This document shows positions 52,331 to 60,286 of a stretch of 64,000 nucleotides of DNA, piece after piece (position 1 is the first letter of the stretch; the number at the start of each line of letters is the position of its first letter). A model generated the notes under the pieces. It did no database searches, was not told the origin of the DNA, and saw only the letters and a list, made by a program, of their open reading frames with translations. This stretch comes from CALHRB01 sp964473465 (lineage in GTDB: Bacteria; Bacteroidota; Ignavibacteria; Kapaibacteriales; UBA2268): positions 206,927 to 270,926 of the forward strand of contig CAYYPE010000003.1 of NCBI GenBank assembly GCA_964473465.1, written 5' to 3'. The translations under genes and the position numbers were made by a program.

Positions 52331-54442
52331 ATGATACAAGTTGATTCTTTTCCCACACATACTTATGGTGAATTCAAATTAAGGCCCGGAAAACCATTGC
52401 CTTTTGGAGCTACAATAGTTCCAAACGGGGTTAATTTTTCTGTTTTTTCGAGGGCAGCACATTCGTGTGAATTAGTGCTATTCAGAAAACGAGAGAAGGA
52501 GCCATTTGCAATCATACCATTTTTTGATGAATTCAGAATTGGTAATGTATTTACCATGATTGTATTCGATCTGGACTATGAAGATGTCGAATATGGATTT
52601 AGAATGGATGGTCCATGGCTTCCTAACGAGGGTCACAGATTTGACAAAACCAAAATTTTAATGGATCCCTATGCAAAAATTATTGGAGGCAGGGATGTTT
52701 GGGGGGAATCTCCTGATTGGTATGATATGTATCAACATCGGGCAAGAATCGTATTTGATGATTTTGATTGGGAGGGGGATAGGCCACTGGAAATCCCCAT
52801 GGAAGATTTGATTATTTATGAACTTCATGTTCGAGGCTTCACAAGGCATCCTTCTTCGAACACAAAATATCCGGGAACATTTTCCGCTTTAAAAGAAAAA
52901 ATACCCTATCTGAAAGACCTTGGAATTAACTGTGTTGAGTTAATGCCGGTCCATGAATTTGACGAATTTGAAAATAGCCGTGAAGTCAACGGAAGAATGC
53001 TACTTAATTACTGGGGCTATAGCAATCTTGGATTTTTTGCACCAAAATCTGGTTATGCCGCATCCGGCAAATTCGGGATGCAGGTTGATGAATTTAAATC
53101 ATTAATCAAGGAATTCCATCGAAACGGGATCGAAGTAATTTTGGATGTGGTTTTCAACCACACTGCCGAAGGCAATGAAATGGGTCCTTATATCTCATAC
53201 AGAGGACTTGATAACAAGACATATTATATGCTTTCCCCAGATGGTTATTATATGAATTTCAGCGGTTGCGGAAATACTTTGAATTGCAACAATCCAATCG
53301 TCAGAAATATGATACTTGATTGCCTCAGGTATTGGGCTTCAGAATATCATATTGACGGTTTCAGATTCGATCTTGCAGCCATTCTTGGTCGAGACCAGAA
53401 CGGAGCACCTATGAGCAATCCGCCTTTAATTGAGTCTTTAGCTTATGATCCGATTTTGGGTAAATGCAAGCTGATTGCTGAAGCATGGGATGCGGGTGGT
53501 TTATATCAGGTTGGCTCATTCCCCGGTGGTAGCCGTTGGGCTGAATGGAATGGAAAATATAGAGATGATATAAGAAAATTTATCAAAGGTGATGAAAAAC
53601 TTCTTGGAGCCGTTCAACAAAGGATTGAAGGTTCTCCTGATCTATATAAATGGCATGGAGGCGGCACCTGTGCCTCAATTAATTTCATAACCTGTCATGA
53701 TGGGTTTGTTCTCATGGATTTGGTTTCCTATGACCATAAACATAATGAGGCAAATGGTGAAGATAATCGTGATGGTGGTGATGACAACAATAGTTGGAAT
53801 TGCGGTTGGGAAGGCGAAACAGATGATTACTGGATAAACAGATTAAGATTCAAACAAATCAAAAATGCTCTTTCGATTTTACTTGTCAGCCAGGGTGTTC
53901 CAATGATTCTCTCTGGTGATGAATTCGGAAATACTCAATATGGCAATAATAATGCATATTGTCAGGATAATGAAATTTCTTGGCTTGATTGGACCCTTCT
54001 TGAAAAAAATCAGCATCTATATAATTTTGTTAAACTGCTTGTAAAATTTAGATTCAAACATCCGGTCTTGAGAAATAATACACATTTTCAATATCGTGAT
54101 TATGTTGGTAGTGGTTACCCTGATATTTCGTGGCATGGAACACAAGCCTGGTATGTTGATTATTCAGATTGGAGCCGAACAATAGCTTTTCTTCTATGTG
54201 GAAAACATGCAAAAAATGGCACAGTTGAAGATGATTACATATATGTTGCTATGAATTTTCATTGGGAAATGCACGGTTTTCAATTACCAGCCTTGCCTAT
54301 TGGTATGTCATGGTATGTATTTGCTAACACTGATGTTGAACCACCGTTTGATATTTGCGAACCCGGATATGAGCCATTATTGGAAAATCAAAATGAAATT
54401 TTAGTTGGTCCGAGGTCGGTTGCTATTTTAGTTGGAAAATAG
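52331..54442 (+). CDS. glgX: Glycogen debranching enzyme GlgX (isoamylase type)
   Basis: The 703-residue GH13 enzyme has an N-terminal CBM48 domain (GATIVPNGVNFSVFSRAAHS), the catalytic barrel with DVVFNHTAEGNE, nucleophile aspartate 347 (DGFRFDLAA), acid glutamate 384 (LIAEAWDAGG) and the third acid in FITCHDGFVLMDLV, followed by GDEFGNTQYGNNNAYCQDNE. It cleaves alpha-1,6 branches of glycogen, releasing malto-oligosaccharides. A STAS gene lies directly before and another after it. No other glycogen gene (glgA, glgB, glgC, glgP) is nearby, so this copy appears devoted to the cluster. Confidence 0.94.
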   Translation: MIQVDSFPTHTYGEFKLRPGKPLPFGATIVPNGVNFSVFSRAAHSCELVLFRKREKEPFAIIPFFDEFRIGNVFTMIVFDLDYEDVEYGFRMDGPWLPNEGHRFDKTKILMDPYAKIIGGRDVWGESPDWYDMYQHRARIVFDDFDWEGDRPLEIPMEDLIIYELHVRGFTRHPSSNTKYPGTFSALKEKIPYLKDLGINCVELMPVHEFDEFENSREVNGRMLLNYWGYSNLGFFAPKSGYAASGKFGMQVDEFKSLIKEFHRNGIEVILDVVFNHTAEGNEMGPYISYRGLDNKTYYMLSPDGYYMNFSGCGNTLNCNNPIVRNMILDCLRYWASEYHIDGFRFDLAAILGRDQNGAPMSNPPLIESLAYDPILGKCKLIAEAWDAGGLYQVGSFPGGSRWAEWNGKYRDDIRKFIKGDEKLLGAVQQRIEGSPDLYKWHGGGTCASINFITCHDGFVLMDLVSYDHKHNEANGEDNRDGGDDNNSWNCGWEGETDDYWINRLRFKQIKNALSILLVSQGVPMILSGDEFGNTQYGNNNAYCQDNEISWLDWTLLEKNQHLYNFVKLLVKFRFKHPVLRNNTHFQYRDYVGSGYPDISWHGTQAWYVDYSDWSRTIAFLLCGKHAKNGTVEDDYIYVAMNFHWEMHGFQLPALPIGMSWYVFANTDVEPPFDICEPGYEPLLENQNEILVGPRSVAILVGK

Positions 54443-54509
54443 TATGGTTTATTGTAAAGGATAATATTTTTTCTAATGATTGATTATTTATTTATTTTTA
54501 GAGGTTATT

Positions 54510-54830
54510 ATGGAATCATTGTTTAATATAAAAAATGAAAATGGAACTGCAAAAGTTACGCTATCCGGAAGACTTGATACTTCTAATGCCGGGGCATTAG
54601 CAGATGAACTTAAAACATTGATAGGTCAGGAAATTCACAAGGTTGTATTTTTCGTTAATGATCTTGAGTATATTTCAAGTGCAGGTCTGAGGGTAATAAT
54701 TTTTGCAAAACAAAAAATTGGAACAGACACTCAGGTTTATCTCGTTGGAGCTAACAGCACTATTCTTGATGTAGTAAAAATGACTGGTATGGATAATTTT
54801 CTGTTCATTCAGGATACATATCAGGATTAA
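54510..54830 (+). CDS. STAS-domain anti-sigma factor antagonist (second of the cluster)
   Basis: This 106-residue STAS domain has the phospho-acceptor motif LEYISSAGLRVIIFA. The ATG at 54510 is chosen because AGAGG lies just upstream (54499-54503); a TTG at 54480 would add ten residues reading through that site. It is 28 bases upstream of the kinase gene. With the first STAS protein it makes a two-substrate partner-switching set; the two are clearly different in sequence, not recent duplicates. Confidence 0.87.
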   Translation: MESLFNIKNENGTAKVTLSGRLDTSNAGALADELKTLIGQEIHKVVFFVNDLEYISSAGLRVIIFAKQKIGTDTQVYLVGANSTILDVVKMTGMDNFLFIQDTYQD

Positions 54831-54858
54831 TAAATTTATCAACTAAATTTAAAATTTT

Positions 54859-55266
54859 ATGGCAAGTCTAAAATTAAGTGCCTCAATGGATAATTTTGAT
54901 GCTTTTATGGACTTTCTAAAGTCTCAAATTGAAAATGAGATTATTGAAAAGAAAACTTTAAATGATATTTTGATTGCTGGCGAAGAAGCAATTGTAAATG
55001 TTTTAAGGTATGCTTATCCAGATAAAAATGGTGAACTGGAACTAATAGTTGATCATCAGGAAAATCCTAAGGGAGTTTCTATTGAGTTAATTGACAGTGG
55101 AATAGCTTTTAACCCGCTTGAAAGACTGGAACCGGATATTAATGCACCTGTTGAAGATAGACCTATTGGCGGTTTAGGTATATTTATGATTAAAAAAATG
55201 ATGGACGAATTGAATTATTCCCGTGAGAACGGTCAAAACAAATTCAGATTAATAAAACATTATTAA
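54859..55266 (+). CDS. RsbW/SpoIIAB-type serine kinase (HATPase_c anti-sigma factor family)
   Basis: The 135-residue protein is a single GHKL ATPase domain. The N box is AGEEAIVNVLRYAY (E and N for magnesium binding), G1 is IDSGIAFNP and G2 is IGGLGIFMIKKMMDEL. Proteins of this type phosphorylate STAS partners and bind sigma factors or other targets. The adjacent STAS genes are the obvious substrates. No sigma factor or PP2C phosphatase is next to it, so the output partner is unknown. From memory, Slr1861 of the Synechocystis icfG cluster has this role. Confidence 0.89.
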   Translation: MASLKLSASMDNFDAFMDFLKSQIENEIIEKKTLNDILIAGEEAIVNVLRYAYPDKNGELELIVDHQENPKGVSIELIDSGIAFNPLERLEPDINAPVEDRPIGGLGIFMIKKMMDELNYSRENGQNKFRLIKHY

Positions 55267-55325
55267 TCTTTGGCTTACTTAAAAATGAAAATAAAATTTA
55301 CAAACAATTTTTAGGAGAAACATTT

Positions 55326-56156
55326 ATGGCAACTAAAAAGGTTTTCACTATACTCTCAGAATATGGTTTCTGGGGAGTAGAGTTAGTAGGTCCAATGGAA
55401 AAATTGGAAGCAGCCGGCTATAAGTTAGACTTTGCAACCCCATTCGGTAAAATTCCGCATGCTCTTCCCCCAAGTTATGACCCTAATTATATGGATCCCC
55501 CATTAGGTTACAAGGTTACAACGCCTGAAGATGCAGCAAAGGTTAAAGCATTGGAGGATAGTGATAAATTACACAATCCATTGAATTTAGCTGAAATTTT
55601 ACCTCAAAGACCTTATTTTGCAGCAACAAACTTTTTGAGAGAATTCGAAGATTATTTCAAAAAAGTTAAAATAGCTCAGCAAAAGTTAGTTGATGAATAT
55701 GATGCTATTTTACTTGTTGGTGGTAGTGGTCCGATTGTTGATATGGTCAATAATTCAAGAGTTCATCAGGCTATTTTGGCTTTTCATAGAGCAAATAAAC
55801 CCGTTGCAGCAATTTGTTATGGGGTTACATGTTTGATTTTTGCCCGTGATTTTAACGAAAGAAAATCAATAATTCATGGTAAACACGTTACTGGGCACTG
55901 CTTAGAATATGACTATCTTGATGGCACAGGATTTCTAAATACTGATCTGAATATGGGACCACCACCATACTGCCTTGAGTTTATGCTTGCTGATGCAGTC
56001 GGTCCAAACGGACAGTTCCATGGTAATTTTGGAAAAGAAACATCAGTTATAGTTGACTATCCATTTATCACTGCTCGCTCACTCCAGTGTTCTTATGAAT
56101 TTGGAGACCAGTTAGTTAACATGTTAGATAATGGACTTACAAGATATGGCTGGTAA
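55326..56156 (+). CDS. DJ-1/PfpI-family protein (first)
   Basis: The 276-residue protein has a DJ-1/PfpI flavodoxin-like fold with the nucleophile-elbow cysteine 164 in KPVAAICYGVTCLIFA and the GGSGPIVDM loop before it. It is longer than typical DJ-1 (about 190) because of inserts after the first strand (ALPPSYDPNYMDPPLGY) that recall Hsp31-like glyoxalase III or amidotransferase-like members. Possible roles are glyoxalase, deglycase, amidase or hydratase. A TAGGAG site precedes it. Its end overlaps the ThDP enzyme gene by 11 bases. Confidence 0.85.
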   Translation: MATKKVFTILSEYGFWGVELVGPMEKLEAAGYKLDFATPFGKIPHALPPSYDPNYMDPPLGYKVTTPEDAAKVKALEDSDKLHNPLNLAEILPQRPYFAATNFLREFEDYFKKVKIAQQKLVDEYDAILLVGGSGPIVDMVNNSRVHQAILAFHRANKPVAAICYGVTCLIFARDFNERKSIIHGKHVTGHCLEYDYLDGTGFLNTDLNMGPPPYCLEFMLADAVGPNGQFHGNFGKETSVIVDYPFITARSLQCSYEFGDQLVNMLDNGLTRYGW

Positions 56157-57852
56157 ACCCGGAAGATTTAAAATCATAGAACAGTTTCTTGCTGATGGCA
56201 TGAATGTAATGTTCGGCAATCCGGGAACTGTTGAGCAAGGATTTTTGGATGCTCTTTGGGATTATCCAGAAATGAAATATATATTGACCTTGCAGGAAAG
56301 TGTTCCGGTTATGATGGGGGATGGATATGCCCGATATACCCATAAGCCAACATTAGTCCAGATTCACAGCACTCCGGGTCTTGGTAATGCTATTGGGGCT
56401 ATTTATCAGGCTTATCGAGGTCATTCACCCTTAGTTATTATTGGAGGTGATGCTGGTATCAGTTATCTGAACATGGATGCTCAAATGGCTGGGGATCTGG
56501 TTGCATTTGCCAGACCTGTTACAAAATATTCTACCATGGTTACCGATTCTCGCTCTTTATTACGAACTTTGAGAAGAGCCATAAAAATTGCAGGAACTCC
56601 TCCAATGGGACCTGTTTATGTTTGTCTCCCAATGGATATTCTTGATGAAATTAATGATGAAGATGTTTATCCTACAACAATACCTTCAACTCGAGTAAAA
56701 CCAGACGAATCGTTTGTTAATGAATCTGTAAAGCTACTTTCCGAATCATCAAAACCTGTATTATTTATGGGTGATGGAGTAGCATATTCTCAGGCAACCG
56801 ATGAATTAACTCATTTGGCAGAATTATTGGGTGCTGAAGTATATGGAGTTGATGTTGGGGATTTCTGTATGGACTACACTCATCCTTGTTATCAAGGAAC
56901 AACCGGGCACATGTTTGGTTCTTTCAGCAAACCTATTTGCGAAAAGGGTGATGTCATTCTTATTGTCGGAACCTATATGCTTCCTGAGGTATTCCCGGAA
57001 CTTGGAAATGTCTATTCTAATGATGCAAAAGTCATTCATATTGACTTAAATGCTTATGAAATCGGAAAAAATCATCGTGTAGATTTGGCTTCTGTTTGCG
57101 ATCCAAAGCTTGGTATGAAAGAATTAATAAATGGTTTGAATGCTACTTTGACAATTGAGCAAAAAAATCGAGCCAAGGAAAGACTTGAAAATCTAAGAGT
57201 CGCAAAAGAAAACAAAATATCTAATGAAAAAGAGCAGGATAAAGCTATTCTTGGTAATTCGCCTCTGAAACCCGAAGCCTTTATGGAAGAGCTTTCTAAA
57301 CACATACCCGAAGATACAATAATTTTTGACGAAGCCTTGACTTCATCTCCTGCTTTAACAAGATACATTCCACCAAGAAAACCGGGGACTTTCTTCCAGA
57401 CACGAGGTGGTTCTTTAGGGGTTGGAATTCCCGGTGCGATGGGATTGCAAGTAGCAAATCCAGATAAACTTGTCATCGGTTTTACAGGTGATGGAGGTTC
57501 AATGTACACTATACAAGCTCTCTGGACTGCTGTAAGGCATAATATCAACGCAAAGTTTGTTATTTGTAATAATGCTTCTTATAAGTTATTACAGCTCAAT
57601 GTAACTCAATACTGGAAGGAAAGAGAAATTCCGAAACATGAATATCCTTTAAGTTTTGATTTATCTTACCCACCCTTGCGATTTGATAAAATAAGCGAAT
57701 CTATGGGAGTTCCAGCATTAAGAGTTGAAAAACCTGAACAAATTAATTCTGCTATAGAGAAAATGCTTGCTCATAAAGGTCCTTTCTTGATTGACCTTGT
57801 TCTCGAAAGCGATGTCAGACCCGATTTGATTGGTGTCAGATGTGGACAATAG
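56146..57852 (+). CDS. ThDP-dependent decarboxylase/lyase (benzoylformate decarboxylase-like)
   Basis: The protein of 568 residues has the three domains of the acetolactate synthase/decarboxylase superfamily. The N-domain has MFGNPGTVEQGFLDAL, the glutamate of LQESVPVMMGDGYAR that activates ThDP, and QIHSTPGLGN, with the histidine used in benzoylformate decarboxylase; a threonine replaces the usual serine in NPGS. The ThDP motif is GDGGSMYTIQALW ending ICNN. Substrates may be a 2-keto acid or aldehydes for carboligation. I use the second ATG at 56146 (overlap with the DJ-1 gene 11 bases); 56131 is also possible. The overlap couples it to the DJ-1 protein. Confidence 0.88.
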   Translation: MAGKPGRFKIIEQFLADGMNVMFGNPGTVEQGFLDALWDYPEMKYILTLQESVPVMMGDGYARYTHKPTLVQIHSTPGLGNAIGAIYQAYRGHSPLVIIGGDAGISYLNMDAQMAGDLVAFARPVTKYSTMVTDSRSLLRTLRRAIKIAGTPPMGPVYVCLPMDILDEINDEDVYPTTIPSTRVKPDESFVNESVKLLSESSKPVLFMGDGVAYSQATDELTHLAELLGAEVYGVDVGDFCMDYTHPCYQGTTGHMFGSFSKPICEKGDVILIVGTYMLPEVFPELGNVYSNDAKVIHIDLNAYEIGKNHRVDLASVCDPKLGMKELINGLNATLTIEQKNRAKERLENLRVAKENKISNEKEQDKAILGNSPLKPEAFMEELSKHIPEDTIIFDEALTSSPALTRYIPPRKPGTFFQTRGGSLGVGIPGAMGLQVANPDKLVIGFTGDGGSMYTIQALWTAVRHNINAKFVICNNASYKLLQLNVTQYWKEREIPKHEYPLSFDLSYPPLRFDKISESMGVPALRVEKPEQINSAIEKMLAHKGPFLIDLVLESDVRPDLIGVRCGQ

Positions 57853-57881
57853 ATTTTTAATTTCAACTAAAAGGAGTATCG

Positions 57882-58241
57882 ATGACAGAGAAAAGAGAAT
57901 TGTACGAAAATCAATTGAAATATATACTTGCCAATGATGCAGAAGCTTTAATTGATAACAATTATGATAATGAAGCAACACTTATTAATATTTCGCAGGA
58001 TCCACCTATAATTATTTCTGGTGCAGAAGCCTTAAAAGAATATTTCAAACAATATCTTCAAAACCTCATAGGCTTGAAAGTCGTTTCGACTGATAAATTT
58101 GTCGAAACTGAAGATAGTATATTTTTTGAAGCTTCTATTGAAACTGATGCTGTTACTGGTGTTGTTTATGATGCATTTTACTTGAAGAATGGAAAAATCT
58201 TCAGACATTATTCCGGTGTAAAACAAATTAATTTTAAATAA
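57882..58241 (+). CDS. SnoaL/NTF2-fold protein 1
   Basis: This 119-residue protein has the cone-shaped NTF2/SnoaL fold pattern: helices first (ENQLKYILANDAEALIDNNY), then strands including ISGAEALKEYFKQYL, TEDSIFFEASIETD and AFYLKNGKIFRHYSGV. There is no signal peptide. The fold serves as hydrolase, isomerase, cyclase or binding protein. A strong AAAGGAG site lies before the ATG. It starts 29 bases after the ThDP enzyme and 9 before the next SnoaL gene. The specific function is unknown. Confidence 0.8.
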   Translation: MTEKRELYENQLKYILANDAEALIDNNYDNEATLINISQDPPIIISGAEALKEYFKQYLQNLIGLKVVSTDKFVETEDSIFFEASIETDAVTGVVYDAFYLKNGKIFRHYSGVKQINFK

Positions 58242-58250
58242 GGAGTCATT

Positions 58251-58691
58251 ATGAGTTTAGAACCATTAAATAAAACAGAAATAGAAGAATTTACAAAAGC
58301 ATGGTATAACTACCTTGATGTGCACGCCCCACAGGTTGAATTCATTGATATGCTGTCAGACGAAGAACTATTTATGGTTTTTCCTGAGGCTACCTTACAA
58401 GGGTTAGCAAGTTTTGAAGCTTGGTATCAAGGTGTTATCAGAATTTTCTTTGATGAGGTTCATATCGTTAAAATGGTTGAACCAACAATCAATGGCGATA
58501 CTGCTGAAGTTAAAATCATTGTTCAGTGGGAAGCGAGCCGTTGGGTTCCTCCTGCAAGATTTAGTGATAGAATCAAACTTGATGCTTACCAGACCTGGAC
58601 TGTTAAGAGATCTGCAAAAACTGGTAAACCCGTAATAACAAGATACACTGTAGATGAATTAAAATACCATGAAGGTTCTGCTAAATTATAA
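58251..58691 (+). CDS. SnoaL/NTF2-fold protein 2
   Basis: The 146-residue protein fits the NTF2-like fold: AWYNYLDVHAPQVEFIDML, FPEATLQGLASFEAWYQGV, then strands AEVKIIVQWEASRWVPP and YQTWTVKRSAKTGKPVITRY. It is the most divergent of the five, with the WEASRWVPPARFSDRI loop probably lining the pocket. AAGGAG precedes the ATG after a 9-base gap from the previous gene. No enzymatic function can be assigned. Confidence 0.77.
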   Translation: MSLEPLNKTEIEEFTKAWYNYLDVHAPQVEFIDMLSDEELFMVFPEATLQGLASFEAWYQGVIRIFFDEVHIVKMVEPTINGDTAEVKIIVQWEASRWVPPARFSDRIKLDAYQTWTVKRSAKTGKPVITRYTVDELKYHEGSAKL

Positions 58692-58718
58692 TTTAATATT
58701 TATTATTCAGGAGGGAAA

Positions 58719-59096
58719 ATGTCTAACAGAGAAATAATTGAAGCCTACTATAAATATGCCAATGCAGGCGATTGGGATAGCTGGTGTGATCTATTCACAG
58801 ATGATATGATTATGGACGAGCAGCTTGCCGGTCATATCGAAGGTCTGGCTACACTGAGACCAATGATGGGAGGAATGAAAGTTGCTTATTCCAAATTCCA
58901 GAATATTCCAAAACATATTTTGGTTGATGGCAATCAGGGAGCTGTTGTATCTCACATTTCCGCTGCAAATGCTGCTGGTGTTCCTATCGAAGCTGATGTA
59001 ATGAACTACTTTAGATTTAGAGATGGTAAAATATCCTATATGGCTAACTTCCATGATTCAAAACCATTCGAGCCATTTCTAAATCAGAAATTATAG
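58719..59096 (+). CDS. SnoaL/NTF2-fold protein 3
   Basis: The 125-residue protein has the SnoaL pattern: REIIEAYYKYANAGDWDSWC and LFTDDMIMDEQLAGHIEG, followed by strands ending in YFRFRDGKISYMANFHDSKPF. The phrase RFRDGKI is common in this family. It has a near-perfect AGGAGG ribosome site. It ends the first SnoaL group; a 180-base gap follows with a possible promoter word TAATTTTTG at 59220-59228. Confidence 0.82.
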   Translation: MSNREIIEAYYKYANAGDWDSWCDLFTDDMIMDEQLAGHIEGLATLRPMMGGMKVAYSKFQNIPKHILVDGNQGAVVSHISAANAAGVPIEADVMNYFRFRDGKISYMANFHDSKPFEPFLNQKL

Positions 59097-59219
59097 TCAG
59101 TTTTCCTTTGAAACTTTTTTATAATTAAAATGTTTCATTCAAATTGTAATTAAAATTTTTAATATTTCCGAATCAGGGTATAAATTTGTCTTATATTTAA
59201 GTTAACAAGACTTAACAAT

Positions 59220-59228
59220 TAATTTTTG
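59220..59228 (+). promoter_or_regulatory. Possible internal promoter element within the SnoaL array
   Basis: TAATTTTTG resembles the -7 element with one extra T and lies 48 bases before the ATG at 59277, in the only large gap of the array. TTTG at 59185-59188 lies 31 bases upstream, further than normal. It might allow separate expression of SnoaL 4 and 5. Confidence 0.25.
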
Positions 59229-59276
59229 AAATCCTAAATATCATTGAAATTTTTTTAAATTTATAAGGGAGTTTTT

Positions 59277-59702
59277 ATGAAAAAAGCAACAGATTTAGTC
59301 GCTCAAATGTATGAGTGTTTCAACAGAAACGATATGGATACCATCAGAAATGAAGTTTTCCATCCTGACTTGGTATGGGATTTACCTGGTCATCATCCAT
59401 TAGCAGGAATCAAAAATGGTGCTGAAGAAGTTATTGCCTTCTTTAGTCAATTAGTTAAATCAGGTATCAAGGTTGATTTAATCAAAATTGATATGTTCGG
59501 TGATGATGGTGCAATTGAAGTTCATCGTGGTTACGGCACATATGGAGATGCAAAATTGGATGCTACAAATTGCACATATTACAAAGTCAAAGATGACAGA
59601 ATTCATACAGTTCAGGTTTTTATCGGTAATCAACACGGAGCCGATGCTTACTTTAATGCTGTATATAAATTGAAACCTATTCCACATCGTTTAGCAGATT
59701 AA
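59277..59702 (+). CDS. SnoaL/NTF2-fold protein 4
   Basis: This 141-residue protein has the SnoaL block FNRNDMDTIRNEVFHPDLVWDLPGHHPLAGIKNG (seen here as NRNDMDTIRN and LVWDLPGHHPLAG), close in pattern to the next protein (MVWTVPGHNVLSG), so the two are paralogues. The PGH motif puts a histidine at the pocket rim, which may be functional. It has an AAGGGAG ribosome site and a 10-base gap to the next gene. Confidence 0.83.
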   Translation: MKKATDLVAQMYECFNRNDMDTIRNEVFHPDLVWDLPGHHPLAGIKNGAEEVIAFFSQLVKSGIKVDLIKIDMFGDDGAIEVHRGYGTYGDAKLDATNCTYYKVKDDRIHTVQVFIGNQHGADAYFNAVYKLKPIPHRLAD

Positions 59703-59712
59703 GGAGGCAATA

Positions 59713-60159
59713 ATGGTAACACAAGAAATGGTTAAAAATGCTTATGCTGCATTAATGTCCGGGGATATGAACGAAATTAAAAAGCACTGGGATGAAAATA
59801 TGGTTTGGACTGTTCCAGGTCATAATGTTCTGTCAGGTAAATATTACGGTCTTGATGCTTTTGTTGGGTTTATGTCCAATGTTGGTGCTATGTCTGCCAA
59901 TAGTTTCAATATGGAATCAATTACAATTTGTGTAAACGATGAATACTCTGCCGATGTAACCCGTAATATTGGATATAGAGCCGGTTATAACGGTACTGGA
60001 ACCAAACCTTACACTATGCTTGATATTGATGTAATCCACTTACTTAGGTGGAAAGATGGCAAAGTGATTGAAGGTAAAGGTGCCATTTTTGGTAACGGAA
60101 CAACAGAATATGATCAATTCTGGTCTCCAATAAAGGAAGATAGTAATAGATTGGATTAA
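59713..60159 (+). CDS. SnoaL/NTF2-fold protein 5
   Basis: The 148-residue protein shares MVWTVPGHNVLSG with protein 4 (LVWDLPGHHPLAG) and the helix MSGDMNEIKKHWDEN, then strands and LLRWKDGKVIEGKG. AAGGAGG lies before its ATG. It follows protein 4 by 10 bases and is followed by a 127-base gap before the GMC oxidoreductase. Its separate role from protein 4 cannot be told. Confidence 0.83.
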   Translation: MVTQEMVKNAYAALMSGDMNEIKKHWDENMVWTVPGHNVLSGKYYGLDAFVGFMSNVGAMSANSFNMESITICVNDEYSADVTRNIGYRAGYNGTGTKPYTMLDIDVIHLLRWKDGKVIEGKGAIFGNGTTEYDQFWSPIKEDSNRLD

Positions 60160-60286
60160 ACAAAGAAATCTTTTGAATTCTTTCTAAGTAATTAATTTTT
60201 CATTCTATAAGATTAAAGACAATTGTTTGATAAATTTTTTAAATAGTTTAAATCATTTCTCTTTACAGTAAAAATTAGGAGAAAAA

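Noticed and set aside
50117..55266. Reading the AGE-STAS-GlgX module simply as a glycogen operon
   Set aside because: No glycogen synthase, branching enzyme, pyrophosphorylase or phosphorylase is nearby, while signalling genes are interleaved, so a plain glycogen operon does not explain it.
57072..57548. 158-codon minus-strand frame inside the ThDP enzyme gene
   Set aside because: It is long but antisense to the conserved ThDP-binding region and its protein shows no domain pattern.
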